Shown here piece after piece: positions 5,511-5,855 of a stretch of 5,855 nucleotides of DNA. This DNA is from Anaeromyxobacter sp. (GTDB lineage: Bacteria; Myxococcota; Myxococcia; Myxococcales; Anaeromyxobacteraceae): the NCBI GenBank assembly GCA_020028115.1, contig JAHWYA010000139.1:1-5855 (forward strand). Direction: 5' to 3'. The notes beneath the pieces are model-generated. The model did no database searches. It saw only the letters and a program-made list of their open reading frames with translations, and was not told the origin of the DNA. The first letter of the stretch is position 1. Every line of letters begins with the position of its first letter. The position numbers and the translations under genes were made by a program.

Positions 5511-5528
5511 CGCCCGCGCCGGCGGGCG
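5511..5528. repeat. Second inverted repeat between Nudix and glycosyltransferase genes
   Basis: CGCCCGC (5511-5517) pairs with GCGGGCG (5522-5528) across a 4-nt GCCG loop. It lies one base after the first hairpin and one base before the third. All-GC arms arise often by chance in this DNA, so function is uncertain. Confidence 0.35.
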
Positions 5529-5529
5529 C

Positions 5530-5552
5530 CGCATCGTGAGGTCCACGATGCG
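5530..5552 (+). promoter_or_regulatory. Hairpin enclosing the glycosyltransferase start codon
   Basis: CGCATCGTG (5530-5538) is perfectly complementary to CACGATGCG (5544-5552) across the 5-nt loop AGGTC. The proposed ATG (5548-5550) lies in the right arm. Its Shine-Dalgarno GAGG (5538-5541) is almost entirely in the loop. An in-frame GTG (5536-5538) ends the left arm. The mRNA could therefore hide the start codon while showing the ribosome site, lowering or regulating translation. The symmetrical 9-5-9 design could equally be a protein-binding site on DNA. Confidence 0.5.
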
Positions 5553-5855
5553 TGGCGTCGCGCTCCTCACCAGCCTCTTCCCGCCGTCCGTCGGAGGGAT
5601 CCAGACCCAGACCCTCGCCCTCGCGCGGGGGCTCGTCGAGCTCGGCGTCGACGTCCACGTCGTGACGCGCCCCGCCCCGGGGCGGCCCCCGCTGGAGGAC
5701 GCGGACGGCGTGACCGTGCACCGCGTCGGCCTCGCCCGGGGAGGGCCGGCCGCGACGCTCGCCTACGTCGCCCTCGCCGCGCGGGAGGTCGCCGCGCTCG
5801 GCGGCCGCGTCGACGTGGTGCACGCGCACCAGCTCCTCTCCCCGGCGAGCGCGGC
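5548..5855 (+). CDS. GT4-like glycosyltransferase, N-terminal part (cut by window end)
   Basis: The first 102 codons of a probable GT-B fold, family-4-type glycosyltransferase; the rest lies beyond the window. The start MRGVALLTSLFPP enters a Rossmann beta strand and the loop SVGGIQTQTLALARGL (14-29). This matches the glycine-rich opening of GT4 enzymes, usually written FPP..GG, where the acceptor side of the active site forms. LGVDVHVVTR (32-41) is the second strand and VDVVHAHQ (88-95) carries the HaH motif common in this family. The donor-binding C-terminal half cannot be seen, so sugar and acceptor are unknown; envelope or exopolysaccharide synthesis is the usual role. ATG 5548 is preferred because GAGG lies 6 nt upstream; an in-frame GTG at 5536 would add four residues. 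The frame is open to the window edge. Confidence 0.85.
   Translation, partial: MRGVALLTSLFPPSVGGIQTQTLALARGLVELGVDVHVVTRPAPGRPPLEDADGVTVHRVGLARGGPAATLAYVALAAREVAALGGRVDVVHAHQLLSPASA

Noticed and set aside
5026..5829. 267-residue minus-strand open frame across the Nudix and glycosyltransferase genes
   Set aside because: No domain signature, and it lies opposite a Nudix box and GT4 motifs in the forward direction.
1..5855. CRISPR arrays, tRNA or rRNA genes, insertion sequences, toxin-antitoxin or phage genes
   Set aside because: Reading by eye found no spaced repeats, cloverleaf signatures, transposase motifs or terminal repeats, and nearly all of the sequence is accounted for by recognisable genes.

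Overview
The window comes from a very GC-rich Gram-negative chromosome with strong G/C preference at third codon positions. The gene content (era and der next to an outer-membrane assembly gene), the GC-rich style and the promoter shape (TTG near -35, TAGnnT near -10) suggest a myxobacterium-like deltaproteobacterium such as Anaeromyxobacter. That placement is recalled, not searched. All genes lie on the + strand, packed head to tail. I see no mobile element, tRNA, rRNA or CRISPR array.

Layout. (1) Positions 1-72 hold a putative promoter but no supportable gene. (2) 73-657 encodes an exported cyclophilin-type prolyl isomerase. (3) A 99-nt gap with a GC-rich hairpin leads to era (757-1749) and der (1746-3149). 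These are two ribosome-assembly GTPases that overlap by ATGA and are probably translationally coupled. (4) A 104-nt gap carries the best promoter in the window (TTGACG-N18-TAGATT). (5) The promoter reads into an inner-membrane-anchored TPR protein of YfgM type (3254-3982). A BamB-type eight-bladed propeller protein (3983-5074) abuts it in the same frame, separated only by the stop codon. A MutT/NudG-type Nudix hydrolase (5077-5484) follows 2 nt later. (6) A 63-nt gap filled by three successive inverted repeats leads to the 5' part of a GT4-like glycosyltransferase that runs off the end.

How the genes fit together. Era and Der serve 30S and 50S assembly. The cyclophilin, the YfgM-like protein and the BamB-like protein point to folding of exported proteins and insertion of outer-membrane beta-barrels. 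In E. coli yfgM, bamB and der are also neighbours (yfgM-bamB-der). Here the same trio appears as der-yfgM-bamB, which supports the assignments of the two less obvious genes. The Nudix enzyme probably cleans nucleotide pools, and the glycosyltransferase probably belongs to an envelope polysaccharide locus beyond the window.

This is mostly a housekeeping region. The points most worth a second look are the same-frame TAG-ATG junction between the TPR and BamB genes, the apparently non-lipidated BamB that keeps the BamA-contact residues, the hairpin that buries the glycosyltransferase start codon, the non-canonical G4 and G5 motifs in Era, and a possible dual start in the cyclophilin.
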